Below, piece after piece: positions 1-9,794 of a stretch of DNA of 64,000 nucleotides; position 1 is the first letter of the stretch; the number at the start of each line of letters is the position of its first letter. The DNA lies in NCBI RefSeq assembly GCF_039962115.1, contig NZ_JAMPKJ010000005.1, forward strand, positions 96,141-160,140. The letters run 5' to 3'. Source of the DNA: Funiculus sociatus GB2-C1 (GTDB taxonomy: Bacteria > Cyanobacteriota > Cyanobacteriia > Cyanobacteriales > FACHB-T130). Made by a program: the position numbers and the translations under genes. The notes under the pieces are model-generated. The model saw only the letters and a program-made list of their open reading frames with translations. It did not search any database and was not told the origin of the DNA.

Positions 1-1412
1 TTCCCACTGTTATTCATCGGGATATTAAACCAGAAAATATCTTAGTCGATGAGAAAATTAATGTGTTTCTGGTGGATTTTGGTTTAGCTAGAATTGGTGA
101 TGGTGAAGTGACGATGAGTAGCGTGGCAAAAGGAACTTTAGGTTTCATGCCGCCAGAGCAATTATTTCATCGCCATCTTACCGAAGCTTCAGATTTATAC
201 AGTTTGGGAGCAACGCTGATTTGCTTGCTGACTGGAATAAAATCTACAGCAATTGGTGAGTTAATTGATGAAGATTATCGCATCAATTTTAAGCATCTTG
301 TTCCTAAACTTAGCTTGCGGTGGATTGAGTGGCTGCAAAAGATGGTGGAAATTAAACCAAAAGACCGCTATTCTAATGCTGCTGCTGCCTTGGAAGCGCT
401 GAAACCTATTTACGTGATGCGTGTACCAGAAGTTAAGCTGAGTCAATCGGGTTTGGAATTCAAGGCAAAAAAATTAGGTGAAAGGGTAACTCAAAGTATC
501 GCGATAACTAACTCGATTCCCGATACGGTACTTGAGGGTAATTGGGAAGTTGCACCACACGAAAGCGACCCACCGCATACCCCAGAGGAACACAGTTGGA
601 TTTCTTTTGATTTAGACAAGTTTGAAAGCAATCAATCTAATTGCAAAATTAAGGTTAATACCAGCAGATTGATGGCGAATAAAACTTATGAGCGACAGGT
701 TTTATTACACACTAATTCTTTGCCAGAAACTCACGCTGTAACTGTTAAAGTTCAGACCGCACCGATTCCTATTGCTACAAAAAAACTCCCTTATATTTTT
801 ATAGCCTCGCTGGTTGCACTTGCTTTAGCAGGGGCTTGGGTGGAGGCGGAAGCTTGGAGTGGAGTTGTTGCTGATAGTGGTTCTATGGGTGTGGTAATGG
901 CGACGTTTGTTACTTTGTTCGTCGCTGTGTTTGGGGTTGCGGCTGCGGTTGCGGCGACGGCTGCTGCTGCTGTTGCATCTAAACTTCTTGCCAAGAATAA
1001 AATTAAGTTTGCGGCTCTTGATGCAGTTGTGGCTTTGTTTGTGACTGGAATTGTGGCTTTATTTGTCACTGGTTTTGGCGAACAGTTTAGGGGAGCTTCT
1101 GAGACTATTGCTGGGTTTGGCGCGGTAGATTTGGGTATGTTTATAACTGGTTTGGGAGCTGCAAGTTTGGCAGCAATTTGCTTAAAAAGAGGATTCAGTA
1201 ACAGTCTGGCTGTGGGAGTTTCGCTGTTAGCAACTGCGTTAGGTATGAGTTTAGGAATTGGGTTGCAAATAGGCTTGTTAAATCCTTTTGTGATGTTGGC
1301 TGTTTTGGCAGTTGGTTTACCTTTGGGAACAATGCTTTTTTACCCGCCTTTTGAGCGTGCCAGGTTGATTTCTAACTATCGCAAGTTTGAGCAGCATTTG
1401 ATTAAGTCGTAG
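1..1412 (+). CDS. Membrane-anchored serine/threonine protein kinase (5' end outside window)
   Basis: Hanks-type Ser/Thr kinase whose N-lobe lies before the window. The open frame is already running at base 3 and reads the catalytic loop HRDIKPEN followed by the DFG motif (VDFGLA), then the APE-like MPPEQ segment, so a GTG at 63 is not the start. The kinase domain ends about 120 codons in. A soluble beta-rich stretch follows, and then about 190 residues of strongly hydrophobic, Ala/Val/Gly-rich sequence with roughly five membrane spans, ending in a short basic tail. Many cyanobacterial kinases have this kinase-plus-membrane layout. Its substrate cannot be told from the sequence. Confidence 0.88.
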   Translation, partial: PTVIHRDIKPENILVDEKINVFLVDFGLARIGDGEVTMSSVAKGTLGFMPPEQLFHRHLTEASDLYSLGATLICLLTGIKSTAIGELIDEDYRINFKHLVPKLSLRWIEWLQKMVEIKPKDRYSNAAAALEALKPIYVMRVPEVKLSQSGLEFKAKKLGERVTQSIAITNSIPDTVLEGNWEVAPHESDPPHTPEEHSWISFDLDKFESNQSNCKIKVNTSRLMANKTYERQVLLHTNSLPETHAVTVKVQTAPIPIATKKLPYIFIASLVALALAGAWVEAEAWSGVVADSGSMGVVMATFVTLFVAVFGVAAAVAATAAAAVASKLLAKNKIKFAALDAVVALFVTGIVALFVTGFGEQFRGASETIAGFGAVDLGMFITGLGAASLAAICLKRGFSNSLAVGVSLLATALGMSLGIGLQIGLLNPFVMLAVLAVGLPLGTMLFYPPFERARLISNYRKFEQHLIKS

Positions 1413-1638
1413 GGGAAAAAACGCCACTCCTGTTTGCAGCTACCGTGTATACAGAGGTCTTGGGTCTAGAGTTTGGGGTTGTAGATCCCGCTAAATCCCC
1501 CTTTTTAAGAAGGACTTTGACTCTGATTTCCCCCCTTTTCAAGGGGGGTCAGGGGGGATCGAAAACTCTAATTGCTAACCAACCAAAACCATTTCTGTAT
1601 ACACGGTAGTGCTGTTAACGGGGAGGGTTAGAGAGGGG
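1413..1638. repeat. MITE-like element with perfect 15-bp terminal inverted repeats
   Basis: TACCGTGTATACAGA at 1441-1455 recurs as its exact reverse complement at 1594-1608, bounding 168 bp. Inside lies a C-rich/G-rich palindromic segment (about 1493-1560) that belongs to the repeat family found at four other places in the window. No reading frame is present. The structure resembles a non-autonomous miniature element, but no target-site duplication was confirmed. Confidence 0.55.
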
Positions 1639-3681
1639 TTATTTCTCGCTGACGGCTGATACTTTGGTTCGCTGTTGCTGACGCTGCTGAATTTGTTCTA
1701 AGCTGCCTGTGGGAATGGCGGCAATTAACTGGCGGGTGTATTCCTGTTTCGGTTCGAGGTAGAGGCTTTCAGATGAACCAATTTCTTCGATTTTGCCTTT
1801 GTTCATTACCATAATGCGATCGCTCATAAATTTCACCACACTCAAGTCGTGAGAAATGAAAATATAAGTTAGCCCAAATTCGCTCTGTAATTCTTTAAGC
1901 AAATTCAGCACTTGCGCTTGTACGGATACATCTAGCGCTGATACAGATTCGTCGCAAATTATGAACTTGGGATTTAGTGCCAAAGCACGAGCAATGCACA
2001 CCCGCTGGCGTTGTCCGCCAGAAAACTCGTGAGGGTAACGGTTCATCAAGATAGGATTTAAACCTACGCGCTCTAACAGATAAGTTGCGCGATCGCGGCA
2101 TTCTTTTTTTGTCTTCGCATAGCCATGAATGCGTAGCGGCTCTATCACAGCTTCTCCGATTTTCATGCGTGGATCGAGGGAGCTATATGGGTTCTGGAAG
2201 ATAATCTGCATTTCCCGCCGCAATAGCCGCAGATACTTTCCAGAGAGTTTGGTGATGTCTTGATTTTCAAATATCACCTGACCGCTCATTGGCTCAATCA
2301 AGCGTAGTAAGGTACGTGCTAAGGTACTTTTGCCACAACCCGATTCTCCTACCAATCCCAGCGTTTCACCGGGAAAAACATCAAAAGAGACATTATTCAC
2401 CGCCATCATATAGCGTTGGGTTTGACCAAACATCCCTTTTATTGGAAAACCTACTTGCAAGTCGCGGACTTGTAAAATTGGGGTTTCCGTTGGTGGTTCA
2501 TCGTTATTAACTATGAACGAGGAAGCATGACCCATTCTGATTGATTGTTCGGGGTTCGTTGTTAATGGTTCATTACGCACTATGAAAGATGAACTTTGAC
2601 CTACTATTGTTGATGGGTCATTCCTATTAACGATTAAAGGAGAACCTTGAGCAGTTGTTGTTAATGATTCGTTATTATCAACTATTTCCCTATTAACCGT
2701 TTTTTCCCGAATCTCGATTTCGCCGCTGGAGGTAGTCACAACTTCCATGAAGTCAGAGACGGTGGGGAGATATTGCACGCGGCGATTCAGGCTGGGGCGA
2801 CAAGCTAACAAACCTTTGGTATAAGGATGTTGGGGATTGGAAAAAATCTGCTCAACTGTTCCGTACTCAACAATTTTGCCCTGATACATCACGGCTACAG
2901 TGTCAGCAATTTCCGCAATTACGCCCAAGTCGTGGGCGATAAACATCATCGACATTCCACGGGCATCGCGCAATTCTCGCAGTAAGTCCAGAATTGTTGC
3001 CTGTACTGTCACATCTAGGGCTGTTGTCGGTTCGTCAGCAATTAGTATTGCTGGGTTACAGGAAATGGCCATTGCAATCATGATCCGCTGCAATTGACCG
3101 CCGGAGAGTTCGTGGGGATAGCGATCCAATATTGCCAGTTTTTGCTGATTGATGTGGCGATTAACTTCCGCTTCGCTTAACGCTTCATTTGCTTCTAAAT
3201 AGCGTTTTCTCAACTCCTCATCGCTGGGGAGTAACTTAACTTCTTGCAGGTGCGCGATCGCTTGTCTTTTTGCCTCCTTTTCGGAAATATCTTGATGCTG
3301 ACGGATTGCCTCGACTAGCTGATACCCACAGGTAAAAACTGGGTTTAAGGAACTCATCGGTTCCTGAAAAATCATGGAAATCTGACCACCGCGATACGAA
3401 CGCAGTTCTTCGGGTGTCAGATTTAGCAGATTAACTTTTTCTTTGCTATTCGCTTTTGAGTTTTTAAACCAAATTTCGCCGCCTTTTATCTTCCCTGGAC
3501 TTGGCACCAGACCCATAACTGCGAGGGAAGTCACCGATTTTCCCGACCCCGACTCTCCTACAATTCCCAGTGTTTGCCCACCCTCCAGTTTGAAGGAAAT
3601 ACCATCAACTGCCAAAATTTGCTTTTCGTCAGTTGCAAATTGAACTTGCAGGTTGCGAACGTCTAGAACGGTGTCACTCAT
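1639..3681 (-). CDS. Fused double-ABC ATPase of a dipeptide/oligopeptide transporter (DppD-DppF type)
   Basis: One polypeptide carries two complete ABC ATPase domains of the peptide/nickel importer class. The first has Walker A GESGSGKS and signature LSGGQLQR; the second has Walker A GESGCGKS and signature FSGGQRQR. Each has the C-terminal extension typical of the OppD/OppF group. It would energise uptake of peptides or similar solutes at the inner membrane; no permease or binding protein is adjacent. I start at the ATG at 3681 rather than the TTG three codons upstream. The linker between the two domains (about 2490-2720) is low-complexity and contains repeated SSFIV-type units, probably an in-frame repeat insertion. 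Confidence 0.9.
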   Translation of the reverse strand: MSDTVLDVRNLQVQFATDEKQILAVDGISFKLEGGQTLGIVGESGSGKSVTSLAVMGLVPSPGKIKGGEIWFKNSKANSKEKVNLLNLTPEELRSYRGGQISMIFQEPMSSLNPVFTCGYQLVEAIRQHQDISEKEAKRQAIAHLQEVKLLPSDEELRKRYLEANEALSEAEVNRHINQQKLAILDRYPHELSGGQLQRIMIAMAISCNPAILIADEPTTALDVTVQATILDLLRELRDARGMSMMFIAHDLGVIAEIADTVAVMYQGKIVEYGTVEQIFSNPQHPYTKGLLACRPSLNRRVQYLPTVSDFMEVVTTSSGEIEIREKTVNREIVDNNESLTTTAQGSPLIVNRNDPSTIVGQSSSFIVRNEPLTTNPEQSIRMGHASSFIVNNDEPPTETPILQVRDLQVGFPIKGMFGQTQRYMMAVNNVSFDVFPGETLGLVGESGCGKSTLARTLLRLIEPMSGQVIFENQDITKLSGKYLRLLRREMQIIFQNPYSSLDPRMKIGEAVIEPLRIHGYAKTKKECRDRATYLLERVGLNPILMNRYPHEFSGGQRQRVCIARALALNPKFIICDESVSALDVSVQAQVLNLLKELQSEFGLTYIFISHDLSVVKFMSDRIMVMNKGKIEEIGSSESLYLEPKQEYTRQLIAAIPTGSLEQIQQRQQQRTKVSAVSEK

Positions 3682-3835
3682 GGTACTCAAGGTTTGAAAA
3701 TTAACTGCATCTTAACAATTCATTCCATCTTGGGGAAATAGTTCTCAATGTTTCTGTAATCAAAGATGCGATCGCGATCGCCAATGCACCTATAAACCTG
3801 TCTGGCGCTACCTGAAGAAAGTTCCTCAAAAGCAT

Positions 3836-4786
3836 TTACTGTATGGGACGCGAACCATCAGGGCATTTTATTTCTGATGAACCGCTGCTGGGAGCAGTGG
3901 GCATAGCCGGAGGCGAAGTTGAGGGTTTAATTGTCTCGCAAATAGTTGCAATTGTAGTGGCTTTACCGTTACTTTTTGTGACGAACACAACCCCCGTGTA
4001 GCTAGGAAGTTTAGAATCCTTGGCTTGGGCGGTTATCATCACGCTTTCTTTCTCATTACCTGGTGATGCAAGCCGATAAGTGTAATACGCGCTTCCTGGC
4101 TCAGTTCCCAGTCCTGTCTCTTCAAATTCTGTTGCAAATTTACCTTGTTCTCGATAATAAACCTGCTGCGCTTTGTTCATCATCCCGATATACAGCTTGG
4201 CTTCGCTTTGCGGTCTGGGAAGTTGATTATCAGCTGCATTTTTCTTTTCAGTTTCTAGGTCAATTACTTGAGTGTTGGCGGGCAATGTTGTTGTCTGAGA
4301 AACCTTCTCGAAAACTGTTGCCTCAGAACTAAAAGCAGTAGGTCTAGATTGTCCAGCTTTGCGACCTTCTAACTCTACGCGCAGCTGATTTTTATCGGTA
4401 AACTCAAAGATGCTTTTAATGCTTTCTTCTTCGGTAAAAACTAGGTCAATTTGTCCGGGTTTCGCGGTGGAATTAATTTGATACTTAATTCCTAAAGCTA
4501 CAGGAGGGGCTTCGGGTGCGCCTTCGGGTGCAGGAAATAAAATAAATAATTTTCCTTCCGGTGCGAAAATAAATGTAACCAAATCTCCCGATTCTGGATC
4601 TTTAGTTTGCCATTGCCCCAAAAGCTGCTGTTTAGCAGCGTCTGTTTGTGGTGCAGGTTTAGTTTGAGCAATGAAGGTGGGAATTGTGGCTTGGGTACTT
4701 ACCGATATAGCTAGAGTGCTGCCCATTGCTATCAGTACGCTGGATGCAACAAACAAGCCCTTAACTGGAACGTTAAAGTAAATCAT
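3836..4786 (-). CDS. Secreted or anchored protein with type IV pilin-like C-terminal domain
   Basis: 316 residues. A hydrophobic segment at about residues 8-27, ending near an Ala-rich site, looks like a signal peptide or anchor. The middle (about 55-165) reads like a small beta-rich domain (GQWQTKDPESGDLVTF). The C-terminal part, around KLYIGMMNKAQQVYYREQG, resembles the cyanobacterial pilin-like G/H family, in which a small-residue helix precedes a TYRL strand; the usual N-terminal prepilin cleavage motif is absent. The Pro/Ser-rich tail ends with a cysteine-containing motif. Function unknown; an envelope protein is likely. It is followed by the ABC gene with a 150-bp gap. Confidence 0.6.
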   Translation of the reverse strand: MIYFNVPVKGLFVASSVLIAMGSTLAISVSTQATIPTFIAQTKPAPQTDAAKQQLLGQWQTKDPESGDLVTFIFAPEGKLFILFPAPEGAPEAPPVALGIKYQINSTAKPGQIDLVFTEEESIKSIFEFTDKNQLRVELEGRKAGQSRPTAFSSEATVFEKVSQTTTLPANTQVIDLETEKKNAADNQLPRPQSEAKLYIGMMNKAQQVYYREQGKFATEFEETGLGTEPGSAYYTYRLASPGNEKESVMITAQAKDSKLPSYTGVVFVTKSNGKATTIATICETIKPSTSPPAMPTAPSSGSSEIKCPDGSRPIQ

Positions 4787-5094
4787 TATGTTTTGGCAAT
4801 TCCTTAATAATTTTTTGGGAATATTTTAAGGTTTTTTCGTTACTTTTGGGAGTTCAGTATTTATAAGTAGCACATAAATTAGTATATTTTATTTTTTTGA
4901 TATTGTTTTACCACAGGATAAACGAGCGTAGTTTGGTTTATTGGAACCAAATCCAACCTTCTGAAGGATTTGTTAGGTAACACTTGCGTCGCCTGGTTTC
5001 AACCGACAACTGTGTAAATCGCAACAAGAGAAAAATTCACCGCCTGATGGCTACAGGCGGTGAGGATTTGATGGCGTTCTACAACTCAGGTAAT
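4787..5094. other. Intergenic region between gyrB and the pilin-like gene
   Basis: About 300 bp, AT-rich near the pilin-like gene start, which makes that end the likely promoter. It holds the gyrB terminator hairpin at 5038-5062 and nothing else that I can name. No coding frame of credible composition is present. Confidence 0.5.
5026..5062 (-). terminator. Rho-independent terminator of gyrB
   Basis: CACCGCCTG at 5038-5046 and CAGGCGGTG at 5054-5062 form a perfect 9-bp stem with a 7-nt loop. Read on the minus strand, the stem is followed by AATTTTTCTC. It lies about 33 bp past the gyrB stop codon. Confidence 0.75.
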
Positions 5095-7038
5095 CTAGAT
5101 ATCTAGATCGGCGAGGTTAAGGCGAGAACCGTAGGTTTCGATGAATTCGCGGCGGGGTGCGACGCGATCGCCCATTAAGACGGTAAAGATGCGATCGGCT
5201 TCAGCAGCGTCTTCAATTTCCACCCGTTTGAGGGTGCGAGTTTCCGGGTTCATGGTAGTATCCCACAACTGTTGCGGCATCATTTCACCCAAGCCTTTGA
5301 ATCGCTGGATGGTGTAATTAGCATTGGCGGGGAACTCGTTTTGCACCAGGTTGTTGAGTTCGCGATCGCTATAGCAATAGTAATGATTGCGTCCCCGTTC
5401 TACCTTATATAGTGGAGGACAAGCGATATAGATGTAACCCTGCTCAATCAGCGCCCGTTGATAACGATAGAAGAACGTCAATAACAGCGTCCGAATGTGC
5501 GCCCCATCTACGTCAGCGTCAGTCATAATCACGATGCAGTGATAGCGCAGCTGAGAAGCATCGAACTCCTCACCCTTGACACCCAACCCCAGTGCAGTAA
5601 TCAGCGCCTGGATTTCGGTGTTTTTGTAGATTTTGGCATCGTCGGTTTTCTCGATGTTGAGAATTTTACCGCGCAATGGGAGTATAGCTTGGTTGCGTCT
5701 GTCGCGTCCTTGTTTGGCACTTCCTCCGGCTGAGTCCCCTTCTACGATGTAAATTTCAGATTCTGAGGGATCTCGCGTACTGCAATCGGCTAATTTACCC
5801 GGTAAAGGAGAAGATTCCAAAACCGATTTGCGGCGCACTAATTCTCGTGCGTGACGCGCTGCTTCGGCGGCTTTGAAAGCTTGAATCGCTTTTTCCAGAA
5901 TCGCATCGCCAACGTTTGGACGAAACTCTAAATATTCTGTTAGAACTTCGCCTACCAGAGAATCAACGATTCCCCGAACTTCGGTGTTACCGAGTTTGGT
6001 TTTAGTTTGTCCTTCAAATTCCGGATCGGGGACTTTGACGGAGATCACGCCCGTTAAACCTTCGCGGACATTCTCTCCGCCGAGGTTCGGTTCATTTTCT
6101 TTGATTTTGTTGCGCTTGCGAGCGATCGCATTCAATGTCCGAGTCAACACCGCCTTCAACCCTTCCAGGTGAGTACCGCCGTCAACTGTGCGAATATTAT
6201 TTGCAAACCCCAGCAGAGTGTCTGTATAAGCATCAACGCACCACTGCAACGCCACCTCTACCTGCACATTGTTGCGTTCGCCGGATACATAGATAATTTC
6301 TTCGTGGAGAGCCTGCTTATCGCTATTCATATAGGCGATATACTCTTTAATACCTCCCTCGTAGCAGTAGGTTTCTACTCTGGGCTCTCCACCCTTAACC
6401 AATTCCAGGCGGTTGTCAGTAAAGGTGATTTTGACACCCGCATTTAAGTAAGCAAGCTCCCGCAGACGGCTCGCCAAGGTGGTGTAATCAAACTCAATGC
6501 CAGTAGTCACAAAAATCTGCGAATCTGGCTTGAAACTAATTGAGGTGCCTGTTTTGGCTTCTTTAATTGGCTTGGCTTTCAGTTCTGTGACAGGAATACC
6601 GCGCTCAAAGCGCATGGTATGCTCCCGCTTCTCCCGCCAAACGGTCACGTCTACCCACTCGGACAAGGCATTCACTACTGAAATACCGACACCATGCAAA
6701 CCACCAGAAACCTTGTAGCCGCCACCACCAAACTTACCTCCGGCGTGCAGCACTGTCATCACCGTTTCTAAGGCTGATTTGCCAGTGGTAGGATGAGTAT
6801 CTGTGGGAATGCCTCGCCCGTCGTCTGTAACTGTGACAGAACCATCGGCGTTGATGTCTATCTCAATATGAGTGCAGTAGCCAGCCAGAGCCTCATCAAC
6901 CGAGTTGTCCACTACCTCGTAAACTAGATGGTGAAGTCCACGGGGTCCAGTGGAACCGATGTACATCCCCGGTCGTTTCCGGACTGGTTCTAAACCTTCC
7001 AGAACTTGAATCTGATCGGCACTGTAACTGCTCGTCAT
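5095..7038 (-). CDS. gyrB: DNA gyrase subunit B
   Basis: ATPase subunit of the type IIA topoisomerase that introduces negative supercoils with GyrA. The GHKL ATPase region shows [12 protein letters not shown] and [12 protein letters not shown]; the GGLHGVG ATP-lid motif and the TOPRIM signature [15 protein letters not shown] followed by [13 protein letters not shown] are all present. The end is the usual gyrase C-terminus. The frame is open 20 codons further upstream, but the sequence from the ATG at 7038 ([20 protein letters not shown]) matches normal GyrB N-termini, so I start there, giving 647 residues. The gene is transcribed divergently from miaA. Confidence 0.97.
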   Translation of the reverse strand: MTSSYSADQIQVLEGLEPVRKRPGMYIGSTGPRGLHHLVYEVVDNSVDEALAGYCTHIEIDINADGSVTVTDDGRGIPTDTHPTTGKSALETVMTVLHAGGKFGGGGYKVSGGLHGVGISVVNALSEWVDVTVWREKREHTMRFERGIPVTELKAKPIKEAKTGTSISFKPDSQIFVTTGIEFDYTTLASRLRELAYLNAGVKITFTDNRLELVKGGEPRVETYCYEGGIKEYIAYMNSDKQALHEEIIYVSGERNNVQVEVALQWCVDAYTDTLLGFANNIRTVDGGTHLEGLKAVLTRTLNAIARKRNKIKENEPNLGGENVREGLTGVISVKVPDPEFEGQTKTKLGNTEVRGIVDSLVGEVLTEYLEFRPNVGDAILEKAIQAFKAAEAARHARELVRRKSVLESSPLPGKLADCSTRDPSESEIYIVEGDSAGGSAKQGRDRRNQAILPLRGKILNIEKTDDAKIYKNTEIQALITALGLGVKGEEFDASQLRYHCIVIMTDADVDGAHIRTLLLTFFYRYQRALIEQGYIYIACPPLYKVERGRNHYYCYSDRELNNLVQNEFPANANYTIQRFKGLGEMMPQQLWDTTMNPETRTLKRVEIEDAAEADRIFTVLMGDRVAPRREFIETYGSRLNLADLDI

Positions 7039-7210
7039 GAAAAGGATTCTCCAATAATGGCTTGGAACCCTACCGGGACTCCAAAAAGGGAAAAACACTC
7101 CGAAATTGTAACATAAAAGCTTTCAAAGCGGCTGTAGGTCAATATAAAGAGCGATTTGTCTAGGGGATATACCCATGAATAACCGGGTAAAGTTAGAGGC
7201 GAGGAGTTAG

Positions 7211-8116
7211 ATGCTCATCGTAATCTGTGGTGCAACGGCAACGGGTAAGTCTGGGCTAGGTTTGGCTTTGGCGCAGCGGCTGGGTTCGGCGATTCTCAGT
7301 GCTGATTCGCGTCAAGTGTACCGCGAATTTGATATTGGGACAGCTAAGCCAAGTGAGACGGATAAAAAGTTGGTGCCACACTACTTAATTGATATCTGCG
7401 ATCCCACGGAAACGTTAACTGTGGCAGATTACCAGCAGCAGGCGCAAGCTTTGATTGCTTGTGTACCTGCTCCTTTGGTAATGGTTGGAGGTACTGGACT
7501 TTACATCAATTCTGTGGTTAAGGGGTTAAAGATTCCCAGGGTGGCACCGCATAAGGAATTGCGATCGCAACTTTCCTCTCTCGGTCAAACTCAACTTTAC
7601 GCCTTTGTGCAACAAGTCGATCCAGCCGCGGCAAAGAAAATTCATCCCAACGATCCTGTGCGGACGTTACGTGCCTTAGAAGTATATTATGTGACTGGTC
7701 GTGCCATCTCCGAGCAGCAAGGAGAGAACCCACCCGATTATCCCATTTTGCAAATTGGGTTAGATTGCGATCGCTCTGATCTCACCCGCCGCATTGAACA
7801 GCGCACAGAACAAATGTTAGCGGCTGGTTGGGAAGCAGAAGTAAAAGCCTTGTGTCAAAAATACAGTTTTGATTTGCCTCTGCTGAATACGTTGGGATAT
7901 CGAGAAATGAAGCAATATTTGGCTGGGGAAATTTCTTTGAATGAAGCAAAACAATTAACAGTTTTGCACACTTCCCAATTTGCTAAGCGACAGCGCACTT
8001 GGTTTAAGGCATATCCTCAGATTGAATGGTTTGATGCAGAGTCTCCCGATTTATTAGAGCAAGTATGGCAGCGAGTGCAAGATTTTCTCAAGAATCTGCA
8101 TAGTTTTAATCCCTAA
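7211..8116 (+). CDS. miaA: tRNA dimethylallyltransferase
   Basis: Transfers the dimethylallyl group to N6 of A37 in tRNAs that read UNN codons. The P-loop GATATGKS is at residues 7-14, followed by SADSRQVYREFDIGTAKP, which is characteristic of MiaA, and by the conserved LGYREMKQYLAG near the C-terminus. 301 residues is the normal length. An AG-rich ribosome site (GAGGAG) lies just before the ATG. It stands convergent to the ebo operon end (eboF) with about 70 bp between stops. Confidence 0.96.
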   Translation: MLIVICGATATGKSGLGLALAQRLGSAILSADSRQVYREFDIGTAKPSETDKKLVPHYLIDICDPTETLTVADYQQQAQALIACVPAPLVMVGGTGLYINSVVKGLKIPRVAPHKELRSQLSSLGQTQLYAFVQQVDPAAAKKIHPNDPVRTLRALEVYYVTGRAISEQQGENPPDYPILQIGLDCDRSDLTRRIEQRTEQMLAAGWEAEVKALCQKYSFDLPLLNTLGYREMKQYLAGEISLNEAKQLTVLHTSQFAKRQRTWFKAYPQIEWFDAESPDLLEQVWQRVQDFLKNLHSFNP

Positions 8117-8185
8117 TAAAGATTAAATTTTTATTGGTAGAAATTCCTGCGAAATTATACCCTTTCCTCTACCGACCATTTTGGG

Positions 8186-9559
8186 CTATACCTTTTGTAA
8201 GTGGGATAAGATGATATCGTGGATGTCTGTCGCCTCTAGGGTAGCTGGCAGCAGATTGGTATTATTAGTAATAATTAATGGCGCATCGTCAGGAGAATTA
8301 GGAAGTCGCCCATGAGAACCTTTCACTAATGAAGCATCTAAGGAAATGACATCTAACAAAGTGCGAAAGCCCAGCTTCTTCTTAAGTAATATTCCAGCTA
8401 TCTTCAACTGAGGAAACTTAATAGAAGGGTCGATAAATAACTCCGCTGGGTCGTAGCCCGGCTTGCGGTGAATATCTACATTGCGGGCAAAATCTGGTGC
8501 TTTGGTGTCGTCCAACCAGTAATAGTATGTGAACCAAGAATCAGGAGCAGCAATAGCTACTAATTCACCAGAGCGAGGATGATTTAGATGGTAATTTGCC
8601 TTCTCTTTTTCGCCTAAAACTAATTCCACACCTGGCACTTCTTCGATTAAATTCCGCACTTGTGAAACTTTGTCTTTGTCGTTTATATAGATGTGAGCCA
8701 CTTGGTGATCTGCGACGGCGAAAGCAATACTGGCTCCTGCATCCAGTAACTCTAATCCCAACTCTTCCCTCACTGCAAGATAGCCATTTTCCCGCAATAT
8801 TCGGTTTAATGAGACGGCTTTATTTACGGGTGTTATTCCATATTCAGAAAGAACTATTACTTGCGATCCGCGAGATTCGTAAAACTGGATTAAGTCCTTG
8901 CATACGTCGTCTACCTCTTTTAAATCAGTTGCGAGCGCTTGCTCATCAGTACCCAGCCGCTGCAAGTTGTAATCTAAGTGCGGAATATAAATTAAAGTTA
9001 ATGTGGGAGCATACATCTGCTCTACAACCTTAGCTGACTCGGCGATCCACTGACTGGAACGGATAGACGTTTTTGGGCCCCAAAACTCGAATAAAGGAAA
9101 AGTACCGAGACGATCTTGAAGATGCGATCGCAACTCGGCAGGTTGAGTATAAATATCCGGAATTTTTCTGCCGTCAGCCGGATACATCGGTCGTGGTGTC
9201 ACCGAAATATTTGCTGAAGAGTACATGTTGTACCACCAGAAGAGATTAGCACAGGTGAATGTCGGGTCAAGCGATCGCGCCGTTTCCCACACTTTCGGAG
9301 CCTGAATTAATTTGTTAGACTGTCGCCAAAATTTTATTTCACACTCGTCTCGAAAGTACCAACCATTACCAACAATTCCATGTTCATTAGGCCATTTTCC
9401 AGTTAAGTAAGTCGCCTGAACCGAACAAGTTACAGCAGGCAATGCTGGTTTAATCGGAACCACTTGTCCTTGTGCCGCCCATTCTGATAAAAACGGTGTA
9501 TGTTTTCCTAATAAACTGGGCGTTAATCCCACGACATTGAGAACAACTGTTTTCTGCAT
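8186..9559 (-). CDS. eboF: EboF-like nucleotide pyrophosphatase/phosphodiesterase family protein
   Basis: Alkaline phosphatase superfamily, type I phosphodiesterase/nucleotide pyrophosphatase branch, 457 residues. The N-terminus reads VVLNVVGLTPSLLG and the nucleophile region PAVTCSVQATYLTGKWPNEH, in which the Thr is the expected metal-liganded nucleophile. HLDYNLQRLG and SEYGITPV supply further metal ligands. It is the last gene of the minus-strand ebo group, which is why I call it EboF. The ebo (edb) operon is widespread in bacteria and is linked to metabolite trafficking, including scytonemin precursor export in Nostoc. The true substrate is unknown. The preceding 235-bp gap contains a 14-bp direct repeat (9659 and 9705). 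Confidence 0.82.
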   Translation of the reverse strand: MQKTVVLNVVGLTPSLLGKHTPFLSEWAAQGQVVPIKPALPAVTCSVQATYLTGKWPNEHGIVGNGWYFRDECEIKFWRQSNKLIQAPKVWETARSLDPTFTCANLFWWYNMYSSANISVTPRPMYPADGRKIPDIYTQPAELRSHLQDRLGTFPLFEFWGPKTSIRSSQWIAESAKVVEQMYAPTLTLIYIPHLDYNLQRLGTDEQALATDLKEVDDVCKDLIQFYESRGSQVIVLSEYGITPVNKAVSLNRILRENGYLAVREELGLELLDAGASIAFAVADHQVAHIYINDKDKVSQVRNLIEEVPGVELVLGEKEKANYHLNHPRSGELVAIAAPDSWFTYYYWLDDTKAPDFARNVDIHRKPGYDPAELFIDPSIKFPQLKIAGILLKKKLGFRTLLDVISLDASLVKGSHGRLPNSPDDAPLIITNNTNLLPATLEATDIHDIILSHLQKV

Positions 9560-9794
9560 TATTTTTATTGATTATTAGTTATCTGAAATTTAAGCGATCG
9601 CGTTGATAAAGAGCTTCATGCCCTACCCTTGTTTAGTAACCAGAGACCAAGAAAATCCAAACTTTTATTGCTTCCCTCTTGGGATATTTAAAAATAACAG
9701 AATCAAACTTTTATTGCTCCCCGTTTACTGAGAGTGTCTTGAGGCGAGCTTCTTACAAACAGGTTTGATATTATTACTCAAGAACTAATAGAAG

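Noticed and set aside
8596..9033. 145-codon plus-strand frame inside eboF
   Set aside because: Antisense to a well-supported enzyme frame with no family resemblance or ribosome site.
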